DNA of 36,027 bases from Phycisphaerales bacterium (GTDB lineage Bacteria > Planctomycetota > Phycisphaerae > Phycisphaerales > UBA1924). Location of the stretch: contig JADYYE010000071.1 in assembly GCA_020853815.1 (NCBI GenBank), positions 1 through 36,027 on the forward strand, read 5' to 3'. Positions 18,062 through 25,014 of this stretch are shown one piece after another. Within the stretch, counting starts at the first letter, position 1. The number at the start of each line of letters is the position of its first letter. The notes below the pieces were generated by a model, which saw only the letters and a list, made by a program, of their open reading frames with translations, was not told the DNA's origin and did no database searches. The position numbers and the translations under genes are program-made.

Positions 18062-18952
18062 TCAACCCACGCCCACCGCCGCCGGACGCGACCAATAGTC
18101 CGGCGCCACCGCCGCCTTCCCCTCCAGCGCCGCGATCTCCGCGAAGAACCGCGCGACGGCCGCCTTCTCCGCGTCCCCCACCGTGAACCGCAGCAGGCCC
18201 GAAAGGTACTGGCGCGCCAGGTCGATCGGCCAGCGATGGCGCGGCGCGTGCTCGCGGATGATCCACTCCATCCGCGTCAGGTTATGGCGACGCTGCCGAT
18301 CCAGCACCATCGCCGCCGTCGCAATGTTCTCACGCTCCGCCCGATCTCGCCGGCACATCCACATCGCGTACACGAACGGCAGGCCCGTCAGCTCCTTCCA
18401 CGCCTTGCCAAGATCAAGCTGGTACGGATACCGCACCGCGGGCGGCGAGTCCGTCACGACCTTGTCGCCGATCAGGAGCAGCGCCGGCGGCCATTCGTCG
18501 CCCGGCCCAGACCCGCTCCGCGCTCCCACGCCCACCACCACCCGCTCCCGCGCGTCAAACTCCACCATCCGCGGCGCAATCCCAAACAGCCGATTCAGGA
18601 GCACGCGGCACAGCACCACCGACGTCCGGCTGTCCGTGTCCGCGTACACCTCCGTGATCTCCTCCAGCGGCACGCTGGAAAACAGCCGCACCGTCATCGT
18701 CGCGCCGTCGCACCCGATCATCCCCGACGGGATCAGCACCAGCTCCGACGCAAAGTCCGACGCCTCGATGATCGACGCCAGCCCAACGTCCGCCTCGCCC
18801 GCCCGAACCATCGCCCCGATCCGCGACGGCGCCGCCAGCACAAGCTCAACGCCAACTCCCCCGCCATCCCCCGTGCCCCCAAGCTCATCCAACCCCTCTA
18901 TCAGAGGCACGGTATTCAAGTACCTCACCGCGGCGATCGTGCAGTGCTCCAT
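18062..18952 (-). CDS. mqnA: Chorismate dehydratase (MqnA), futalosine menaquinone pathway
   Basis: A 296-residue enzyme that dehydrates chorismate to 3-enolpyruvyl-benzoate, the entry step of the futalosine route to menaquinone. The N-terminus AAVRYLNTVPLIEGLDEL and the following PSRIGAMVRAGEADVGLASI match the MqnA fold (periplasmic-binding-protein type, related to MqnD). Further marks are LLIGDKVV, then YPYQLDLGKAWKELTGLPFV and YAMWM. A Gly-rich insertion around residues 146-156 is unusual. The ATG at 18952 fits the family start. It is the first gene of the apparent minus-strand unit mqnA, sigma-like gene, glycosyltransferase, gatB. Confidence 0.93.
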   Translation of the reverse strand: MEHCTIAAVRYLNTVPLIEGLDELGGTGDGGGVGVELVLAAPSRIGAMVRAGEADVGLASIIEASDFASELVLIPSGMIGCDGATMTVRLFSSVPLEEITEVYADTDSRTSVVLCRVLLNRLFGIAPRMVEFDARERVVVGVGARSGSGPGDEWPPALLLIGDKVVTDSPPAVRYPYQLDLGKAWKELTGLPFVYAMWMCRRDRAERENIATAAMVLDRQRRHNLTRMEWIIREHAPRHRWPIDLARQYLSGLLRFTVGDAEKAAVARFFAEIAALEGKAAVAPDYWSRPAAVGVG

Positions 18953-19029
18953 GCAGGAGTGTAGGTGTTTCGCGGCTGGTCACGCTCCGTTCTTCTCGCC
19001 ACTCAAATCGTCATTAACGCCAGTATCTT

Positions 19030-19101
19030 CCCTCCCTGTTTCCCTGTTTCCCTGTCTCGCTGCCTCGCTGCCTCGCTGCTTCCCCCGATGCCCGATGCCT
19101 C
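19030..19101. repeat. Degenerate octamer and heptamer tandem repeats
   Basis: Seven imperfect 8-bp units drift from TCCCTGTT through TCGCTGCC (19030-19086), then run into heptads CGATGCC CGATGCC (about 19085-19099). It lies in the 201-base gap between the divergent mqnA and acyltransferase genes. The TCGCTGCC unit is the reverse complement of the octamer repeated at 26345-26420. Confidence 0.7.
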
Positions 19102-19153
19102 CATTCGCCGCGCACCTTCCCATCAAATGCGGTACCCTCTCAACGAGGCCACC

Positions 19154-19804
19154 ATGCACACAGCCGACATGAACCTTGTGCTCCTGGGCGGCGGCGGGCA
19201 CGCGTTGGTCGTCGCCGAGGCCGCCGCGCTCGCGGGCTACTTCGTCACGGGCTTCTACGACGATCGCACCGACGCCGTCCTGGCGCGCCGCGTCGCGGCC
19301 GTCCGCCTGGGTTCGCTCGACGACTTTCTGAACGCCGACGGCGCGACCGCCTACATCATCACGATCGGCGACACCGCCACCCGCGCCGCGCTCGAGCACC
19401 GCGTGCGCCGCGGCCGCCCCGCCACCAAGGCCTGCCGCGCCATCGTCCACCCCCGCGCCATCGTCTCACCCTCCGCCGAACTCGGCGCCGGCGTGTTCGT
19501 CGGGCCCGGCGCGATCGTTCACTCCTTCGCCCAGGTCGGCGAGCACGCGATCATCAACTCCGGCGCGATCGTCGAGCACGAGTGCAAGGTCGGAGAGCAC
19601 GCCCACATCGCGCCCGGCGCGATCCTCGGCGGCAACGTCTCGGTCGGGAGGGCCACGCTGCTGGGGATCGGCTCCCGCGTCATCCCACGCGTCAAGATCG
19701 GCAACGAGTGCGTCGTGGGCTCGGGCGCCGTCGTCATCCGCGACGTGCCCGATCGCGCCCGCGTCGTCGGCGTGCCGGCTCGCGTCATGGACGAACGCCC
19801 CTAG
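19154..19804 (+). CDS. PglD/NeuD-family sugar O/N-acyltransferase
   Basis: A 216-residue hexapeptide-repeat acyltransferase. The N-terminal Rossmann-like part has LLGGGGHALVVAEAA and a GFYDD turn. A left-handed beta-helix follows, with hexads such as GAGVFVGPGAIV, EHAIINSGAIVEHECKVGEH and GNVSVGRATLLGIGS. The end VVGSGAVVIRDVPDRARVVGVPAR is typical of the family. Relatives acetylate UDP-linked amino sugars or sialic acids using acetyl-CoA, so a role in surface glycan or lipopolysaccharide synthesis fits, together with the nearby GT9 and GlmU-like genes. ATG 19154 follows GAGG by five bases; ATG 19169 or 19127 are alternatives. No gene of its own pathway is directly adjacent. Confidence 0.88.
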   Translation: MHTADMNLVLLGGGGHALVVAEAAALAGYFVTGFYDDRTDAVLARRVAAVRLGSLDDFLNADGATAYIITIGDTATRAALEHRVRRGRPATKACRAIVHPRAIVSPSAELGAGVFVGPGAIVHSFAQVGEHAIINSGAIVEHECKVGEHAHIAPGAILGGNVSVGRATLLGIGSRVIPRVKIGNECVVGSGAVVIRDVPDRARVVGVPARVMDERP

Positions 19805-19829
19805 ATCGGTTTCACTTCAAGTGGCGCGT

Positions 19830-19863
19830 CTTCCCATTGCCCATTCCCTATTGCCCATTGCCT
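19830..19863. repeat. Heptamer tandem repeat, copy A of a dispersed element
   Basis: CCCATTG-type 7-bp units (CCCATTG, CCCATTC, CCTATTG, CCCATTG). The reverse complement of 29317-29349 matches it at 31 of 33 positions, and both copies follow GGCGCGY. It sits between the converging acyltransferase and prmC genes. Confidence 0.7.
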
Positions 19864-19948
19864 GGGCGTACGACATGACGCCCGACTCCAAGCGAATCCG
19901 CTCTAACCCCCGCGCTCTGTCGCACCGCCAGAATCGCCCCGTATCGGG

Positions 19949-20881
19949 TCAGGCGCGCCGCCGCGCCGACACCACGCGATCAAACCCCTCGTGATCGCGG
20001 AGAATCCGCGCATCCTCCAGCATCGCCTGCGCCCGCGCCAGCTCCAGCACGTCCTTCGCGTGCGCGTGCGCCACCTCGATGAGCAGCAAGCCCCCCGCCC
20101 GAAGATGCGCCGGCCCGTCTTTCACGATCGGCCGCACCAGGTCCATCCCGTCCGCCCCGCCCCGCAGCGCCGAGTGCGGCTCGTGCTCCTTCACGTTCGG
20201 CTCCACCGCGTCCCATTCATGATCCGGGATGTACGGCGGATTGCTCACGAGGTAGTGCAGCGCCGATCGCTGGGCCGCGGGTGGATATTCATCCAGCGGC
20301 GAGAGCAGATCGCCCTCGAGCAGGTCCAGCCGCTCCGACACGCCGTGCTTCTTCGCGTTCTCCAGCGCTACGTCCAGCGCCCCGCGCGACAGGTCCGTCG
20401 CCACCGCCCGCGCGCCGGTCAGGTGCTTCAGCAGCGCCACCGCGATGCACCCCGAGCCCGTGCAGATATCCGCGACGAGCGCTCCCTCGCCCTTGGGCCC
20501 GCCGAACCCCGGCTGCGTCCGCGCGTGCTGCAGCACATGCTCAACGATCGTCTCGGTCGAAGGCCGCGGGATCAGCACGCGCCGATCGACATGGAACTGC
20601 AGCCCGAAAAACCAGGCGTGCCCGACCAGGTACTGCACCGGCTCGTGCTTGAGCGCCCGCCCCACCAGCCCGCGCAACGACTCACGCTCCAAGGGGCTCG
20701 CCGGGCGGTCCGCGTCCGTGTACAACTTCAGCCGGTCGCACGACAGCACGTGCGCCACCAGCATCTCCGCCAAGAGCCGCGGCGAATCCAGCCCCCTCTT
20801 CGTGAACGCCTCGCCCATCCACGAGAGCAACCGCCGCGTCGTCCACGGCCCGTCCGTCGAGGTTGTCGCCCGCGTCGTCAC
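19949..20881 (-). CDS. prmC: Release factor glutamine methyltransferase (PrmC)
   Basis: A 310-residue SAM-dependent enzyme that methylates the glutamine of the GGQ motif in release factors RF1 and RF2. It has the family's N-terminal helical domain (about 1-85, with EPVQYLVGHAWFFGLQFHV), the SAM motif VADICTGSGCIAVAL, and the signature NPPYIPDHEW that binds the substrate glutamine. The start is a GTG at 20881, reached directly after an out-of-frame ATG-TGA; no ATG in frame fits better. In many bacteria prmC follows prfA, but no prfA is here. It lies downstream of polA across a 439-base repeat-bearing gap. Confidence 0.93.
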   Translation of the reverse strand: MTTRATTSTDGPWTTRRLLSWMGEAFTKRGLDSPRLLAEMLVAHVLSCDRLKLYTDADRPASPLERESLRGLVGRALKHEPVQYLVGHAWFFGLQFHVDRRVLIPRPSTETIVEHVLQHARTQPGFGGPKGEGALVADICTGSGCIAVALLKHLTGARAVATDLSRGALDVALENAKKHGVSERLDLLEGDLLSPLDEYPPAAQRSALHYLVSNPPYIPDHEWDAVEPNVKEHEPHSALRGGADGMDLVRPIVKDGPAHLRAGGLLLIEVAHAHAKDVLELARAQAMLEDARILRDHEGFDRVVSARRRA

Positions 20882-20909
20882 ATCAAGAGTGTAGTGACAC
20901 GCCCCTGGC

Positions 20910-20970
20910 CCCGACGCCCGATGACCGACGCCCGACGCCCGATGCCTGATGCCTGATGCCCGATGCCTGC
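20910..20970. repeat. Degenerate heptamer tandem repeat (CGATGCC type)
   Basis: About eight 7-bp units: CGACGCC, CGATGAC, CGACGCC, CGACGCC, CGATGCC, TGATGCC, TGATGCC, CGATGCC. The same CGATGCC unit occurs twice at about 19085-19099. Confidence 0.75.
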
Positions 20971-20978
20971 TTCTTCGC

Positions 20979-21023
20979 TAGTGCCTGCTTACATCCACTT
21001 CCGTGCGCACCAACGTGTCCGTC
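20979..21023. repeat. 45-bp direct repeat, copy 1
   Basis: It begins TAGTGCCTGCTTACA and ends GTGTCCGTC, matching copy 2 (21137-21181) at 40 of 45 positions. The centre GTGCGCAC is palindromic here, but the outer palindrome seen in copy 2 is broken. Confidence 0.75.
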
Positions 21024-21136
21024 TTTTTCGTCTCTTTCCAGATTTCCAAAAGAAATCTTCGCACGCTCCTGCCCATCGCGCAACCCACCGAGCGGCCTTG
21101 GTTTCCGCCATTGCCTATGGCCCACTGCCTTTCGGT

Positions 21137-21181
21137 TAGTGCCTGCTTACAACCGCTTTGGTGCGCACCAAAGTGTCCGTC
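21137..21181. repeat. 45-bp direct repeat, copy 2, with perfect 18-bp palindrome
   Basis: It matches 20979-21023 at 40 of 45 positions. Bases 21156-21173, CTTTGGTGCGCACCAAAG, form a perfect 18-bp palindrome. The two copies begin 158 bases apart. With only two copies and a 113-base interval it is not a CRISPR. Confidence 0.75.
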
Positions 21182-21320
21182 CGCCCACTGGTGGCGGCGC
21201 TCCGATCAGCCACCCGACCGTGAGGGATGGCGCCAGGTCACCACCGTGGGAGAGAGACTCGTGAAGGACACATCACCCAGCAAGCGAGACGCGAGGTCCG
21301 CACAACGACGATGCCGTCGC

Positions 21321-24302
21321 TCACTTCGACTCGTACCAGTTCCGCCCGATGTGCGCGTCGGCCTTCAGCGGCACGCGCAGCGTCATGGCCTGCTCCATCC
21401 GCCGAACCACCGTGTCGCGCACCGACTCCGCCAACTCCTCCGGCGCCTCGAACACGAGTTCGTCGTGGATCTGCAGGAGCATGAGGACACGTCGATCCTC
21501 TCCGCGTTGCTCGCCGCTCGCCTCGCCGAAGAACTCGCCCGGCGACGCCGCCGCGAAGTGCTTGTGCAGGTCGACCATTGCGAGCTTGATCAAGTCCGCC
21601 GCCGAGCCCTGCACCACGCTGTTGATCGCGGTGCGTTCGGCCAGCGCCCGGCGCTGGGGATTCGTCGACTCGATGTCGGGGATCAGCCGTCGGCGCTTGA
21701 GCATCGTCTCGACATAGCCGAACCGTCGCGCCTGCTCCACGCACTCTTCCAGGAAGGTGGTGATTCCGGCAAAGCGGCGCTTGTACCCGTCGATGATCTC
21801 CGCGGCCTTGGTGTTGTCGATCCCAAGCCGGCGCGCCAATCCAAACGGCGTGATGCCGTACACGATCCCGAAGTTGACCATCTTCGCGCCGCTGCGTTGC
21901 TCGCGGGTGACGCAGCTCGGAGCAATACTGTGGATCTGGGCCGCCACCGCGGTGTGGATGTCCTCGTCGCGTTGGAACGCCTCGATGAGCGCGGGATCGC
22001 GCGACAGGTGCGCGAGCAGGCGCAGCTCGATCTGCGAATAGTCGGCCGTCACCAGCACGCGCCCCGCCGGCGCGATGAACGCCTTTCGGATGTCGCGCCC
22101 GATGTCGGTGCGGATCGGGATGTTCTGCAGGTTCGGATCGCTCGACGCCAGTCGCCCCGTCGCGGCGACCGTCTGGTTGAAGCTCGTGTGTACGCGCTTG
22201 GTGCCCGCGTTGATCGCGTCCTTGAGCGCGACGAGGTACGTGCTCACGAGCTTGGTGAGCTGGCGATACTCGAGGATCAGCGAAGGGATCGGCGTCGTGA
22301 TCTCCGCGTCCTGCGCCAGCTTCTCCAGCACTTCCGCGTCGGTCGAGTGTCCGGTCTTGGTGCGCTTGATCGAACCGAGCCCCAGCCCCGGCTCAACATC
22401 ACCCGGCTTGTTGAAGAGCGCCGCGCCGAGCTGCTTGGGCGAATCCGGATCGAAGGTCCGACCGATCGACTCCATCGCGTGCCTGTCGATCTCGTGGGCC
22501 AGCTCCTTCACGCGCGCTTCGAGGCGCTCTCGCTGGCGATCGAGCTCGCGCGGATCGACCAGGATCCCGTTCCACTCCAGCTCCGCCAGCACCTCGACGA
22601 GCGGGAGCTCAAGATCATGGAACAGGCTCGCCAGTCCCATCGCGCGGATCTCTGGCAACATCTTCTGCGCCAGGCGCAGCGACAGGTCCGCATCGCCCGC
22701 GGCGTAGGGTGTGGCGAGTTCGATCGGCACGCTCTCGAACGTTCGCTGCGCCTTGCCGCTCCCGATCAACTCGCTGATCGACTGCTTGCCCATGCCGAGC
22801 AAAGCCAAACCGAGCGCGTCGAGCGAATGCGACGAGCGTGAGGAATCGATGAGATAGCTGGCGACCATGGAGTCGCACGCGCCGGGGGCCGCGATGCCGC
22901 GCAGGTGCAGCCCGGCGCCGCGCAGCACCATGAGGTCGTACTTGAGATTGTGCCCGTACTTGGGCTTGTGCTCGTCCTCCAGGATCGGGCGGAGCGCATC
23001 GAGTACGGACTTCTCGTCGAGGTGCTTTGTTGGTTCGGGCGATCGGATCGGGATGTACCACGCGTGCCCGGGCTCGACGCACAGCGATATGCCGCAGAGC
23101 CTGGCGTCGCGCACCGAGAGCGACGTCGTCTCGGTGTCCACCGCGACCGCGGGCGCGGAGCGAAGCCGCTCCACCACCGCCCGCAGTTCCGCGAGCGTCG
23201 TGACGCACTCGTACTTCGCGCCCTCCGGCACCGGCGCTGCCTTGGGCGCTTCGCCTTGGCCGAACAACGAATCGGCGAAGAGCGGCGCGTCGTCAGCGCT
23301 CGCGGGCTTGGGTTTGCTCGCGGCAGCGCCGCTTCCTGCACGCGCGCTGGCCGATGCTCCGCCGCTTGCGCTTGTGGTTCCCGCGCTCGCGCCGGGGCTG
23401 GCTTGGCCCAGCAGCGCCCGCACCTCGTCCTGGTAGCGGTTGAAACCGAGTTCTTTCAGGATCGGGATGAGCTTTTCGAGCCGCAGGCTGGCGGTCTGGG
23501 CCTGATCGAGCGGCAATCCCTCGGTCGATTCCAGCGGCGCATCGTCGTGCAGCGTCACGAGACTTCGCGACAGCGCGAGCAGCTCGCGCGACGCGCGGAT
23601 CTTCTCGCCGCGCTTCCCCGTGATCTTGTCGGCGTTGGCGAGCAGGTTGTCGAGGGTGCCCCACGTCTTGATGAGTTCGGCGGAGGTCTTCTCGCCCACA
23701 CCCTCGACGCCCGGCACGTTATCGACGCTGTCGCCCATGAGCGCGAGCATGTCGACGATCTGGTCGGGGCGCAGGCCGCTGGATTCCATGAGGGCCTTGG
23801 TGTCGATCACGCTGTCGGTGTGGATGTCGAACATCTCCACGCCGTCGCGGAGGAGCTGCTTGAGGTCCTTGTCCTTGGAGATGATGCGGATGTTGAGGTC
23901 GGGGTGCTGAGCCTTGAGCTTTTTGACAAGCGTGGCGATGACGTCGTCGGCCTCGTAGCCCTCGGAGCCCAGGATCGGGACGCCGATCTCGCGCAGGATG
24001 GCGAGGCAACGATCGACCTGCGGTCGAAGGTCTTCGGGCGGCGGCGGGCGATGGGCCTTGTAGTCGGGGTAGAGCTGCGAGCGGAACGTGCCGCGGTCGC
24101 CGGAGACATCGAGCACGAGCGCGACATAGGCGGGCTTGCCGCCGACCTTGCCCTCGCCGCGGAGCAGCTTGAGGAGCATGCCGACGAAGCCGAAGGTCAT
24201 GTTGGTGGGCTCTTTGGTGACGGGGCTGGTCATGGGGGTGCGGATCGCGTGGTAGGCGCGGAAGAACTGGGCGTAGCCGTCGATGAGGTAGAGGGTGGGC
24301 AT
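21321..24302 (-). CDS. polA: DNA polymerase I
   Basis: A 993-residue polymerase for Okazaki-fragment processing and repair, with all three domains. The 5' nuclease (about 1-300) has LVLDVSGDRGTFRSQLYPDYK, YEADDVIATL and MGDSVDNVPGVEGVGEK. After a low-complexity Ser/Ala/Gly linker (about 305-345) comes the 3'-5' proofreading domain with intact residues: VDTETTSL, GHNLKYDLMVL and YAAGD. The polymerase domain has DYSQIELRLLAHLSRD, the O-helix GAKMVNFGIVYG with Phe at the sugar-discrimination site, and QIHDELVFEAPE. The ATG at 24302 begins the conserved MPTLYLIDGYAQFFRAYHAI. It may be cotranscribed with the HepT-MntA pair upstream (54-base gap containing a dispersed repeat). Confidence 0.97.
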   Translation of the reverse strand: MPTLYLIDGYAQFFRAYHAIRTPMTSPVTKEPTNMTFGFVGMLLKLLRGEGKVGGKPAYVALVLDVSGDRGTFRSQLYPDYKAHRPPPPEDLRPQVDRCLAILREIGVPILGSEGYEADDVIATLVKKLKAQHPDLNIRIISKDKDLKQLLRDGVEMFDIHTDSVIDTKALMESSGLRPDQIVDMLALMGDSVDNVPGVEGVGEKTSAELIKTWGTLDNLLANADKITGKRGEKIRASRELLALSRSLVTLHDDAPLESTEGLPLDQAQTASLRLEKLIPILKELGFNRYQDEVRALLGQASPGASAGTTSASGGASASARAGSGAAASKPKPASADDAPLFADSLFGQGEAPKAAPVPEGAKYECVTTLAELRAVVERLRSAPAVAVDTETTSLSVRDARLCGISLCVEPGHAWYIPIRSPEPTKHLDEKSVLDALRPILEDEHKPKYGHNLKYDLMVLRGAGLHLRGIAAPGACDSMVASYLIDSSRSSHSLDALGLALLGMGKQSISELIGSGKAQRTFESVPIELATPYAAGDADLSLRLAQKMLPEIRAMGLASLFHDLELPLVEVLAELEWNGILVDPRELDRQRERLEARVKELAHEIDRHAMESIGRTFDPDSPKQLGAALFNKPGDVEPGLGLGSIKRTKTGHSTDAEVLEKLAQDAEITTPIPSLILEYRQLTKLVSTYLVALKDAINAGTKRVHTSFNQTVAATGRLASSDPNLQNIPIRTDIGRDIRKAFIAPAGRVLVTADYSQIELRLLAHLSRDPALIEAFQRDEDIHTAVAAQIHSIAPSCVTREQRSGAKMVNFGIVYGITPFGLARRLGIDNTKAAEIIDGYKRRFAGITTFLEECVEQARRFGYVETMLKRRRLIPDIESTNPQRRALAERTAINSVVQGSAADLIKLAMVDLHKHFAAASPGEFFGEASGEQRGEDRRVLMLLQIHDELVFEAPEELAESVRDTVVRRMEQAMTLRVPLKADAHIGRNWYESK

Positions 24303-24320
24303 GGCAGGCTCAGAACGATT

Positions 24321-24338
24321 CAACACGGAGGGACACGG
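24321..24338. repeat. Dispersed 18-bp repeat CAACACGGAGGGACACGG, copy 1
   Basis: Identical to 27294-27311. It lies in the 54-base gap between hepT and polA, close to the polA start. Related ACACGGAGG-rich strings are, from memory, a common dispersed intergenic motif in several phyla. Confidence 0.7.
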
Positions 24339-24356
24339 TGTGCATCGGGAGACGAC

Positions 24357-24722
24357 TTACGAGCTTGGCCCCGAGCCCGAATCGGGGAAGGCGGCCAATC
24401 GTTCCAAGGCTGCGAGCGTCGGAGGTAGATCGGCTTCGATGGTCGCGACCACTCGCGCCGCATCGACGCCGAAGTAGACATGCGTCACCACGTTCCGCAT
24501 CGCTCGCACGCCGGGCCAATCGATTTCTGGAGCGCAACCGGCGACATCGTCGGGAACCTGGCGGGCTGCTTCACCCAGAATCACAAAGTTGTAGAGAATC
24601 GCCTTGTAGGACGCGGTGTCTTCAGAGAGTTGCTTGGCGTCGCGTCCGCGCGCCAGCGATTGAATTTCACGGATCGCACCGATCATGTCCGCGACGCGTT
24701 GGCGCCAGTGTCTACGCGACAC
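24357..24722 (-). CDS. hepT: HepT-type HEPN ribonuclease toxin
   Basis: A 121-residue all-helical HEPN protein. It carries the RX4HXY motif RNVVTHVY (Arg76, His81, Tyr83), the RNase active site in this family. In characterised HepT proteins the tyrosine is the residue AMPylated by MntA to silence the toxin. It starts with GTG and overlaps the end of mntA by 11 bases, so translation is probably coupled. With the upstream MNT gene it makes a type VII toxin-antitoxin module. It lies between a sugar nucleotidyltransferase-like gene and polA, in the same direction. Confidence 0.88.
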   Translation of the reverse strand: MSRRHWRQRVADMIGAIREIQSLARGRDAKQLSEDTASYKAILYNFVILGEAARQVPDDVAGCAPEIDWPGVRAMRNVVTHVYFGVDAARVVATIEADLPPTLAALERLAAFPDSGSGPSS

Positions 24723-25005
24723 GGAGCGCCTCCTGCATCACCTCGTCGCGGGCCGCGGGGCGGAGCGAATCGAGCGTGCCCACCTCCACCTCGCGCCCGA
24801 GGATCGCCTCGAGCCGGGCGCGAAGCGACGCAAGTCCGAGGAGGGAGACATTTCGATCGAACTCAACGAGGAGGTCGACATCGCTGTCTGGTCGCGGAGT
24901 ACCGCGCGCGAACGAGCCGAACACCAGAAGGTGGCGTACGCCGAAGCGCGACGACAACTCGGGCATCGCCTCTCGCAGCACCTGGATGAGTTCCTCTCGT
25001 GTCAC
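24712..25005 (-). CDS. mntA: MntA-type minimal nucleotidyltransferase antitoxin
   Basis: A 97-residue MNT-fold protein with the motif GSX10DXD (Gly30, Ser31, Asp42, Asp44; GSFARGTPRPDSDVD) and a third acidic position in the following strand region (VEVGT). Characterised MntA enzymes transfer AMP from ATP to the HEPN partner. The start is GTG at 25005; no good Shine-Dalgarno is visible, and it begins only nine bases after the stop of the preceding gene, so it may be read by coupling. It overlaps hepT by 11 bases. Confidence 0.87.
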   Translation of the reverse strand: MTREELIQVLREAMPELSSRFGVRHLLVFGSFARGTPRPDSDVDLLVEFDRNVSLLGLASLRARLEAILGREVEVGTLDSLRPAARDEVMQEALRVA

Positions 25006-25014
25006 GCGACAATT

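Larger units (their letters stand above)
20882..21320. other. Repeat-rich intergenic region between polA and prmC
   Basis: A 439-base gap between two genes on the minus strand. It holds a heptad repeat tract (about 20910-20970), a 45-bp direct repeat present twice (20979-21023 and 21137-21181), and a second heptad-like tract (21109-21130). The remaining bases, about 21182-21320, show no feature I can name. No convincing small gene is present. The prmC promoter is presumably here but I cannot place it. Confidence 0.6.

Noticed and set aside
20979..21181. Two 45-bp repeats considered as a minimal CRISPR
   Set aside because: Only two copies, a 113-base interval that itself contains heptad repeats, and no cas gene nearby.
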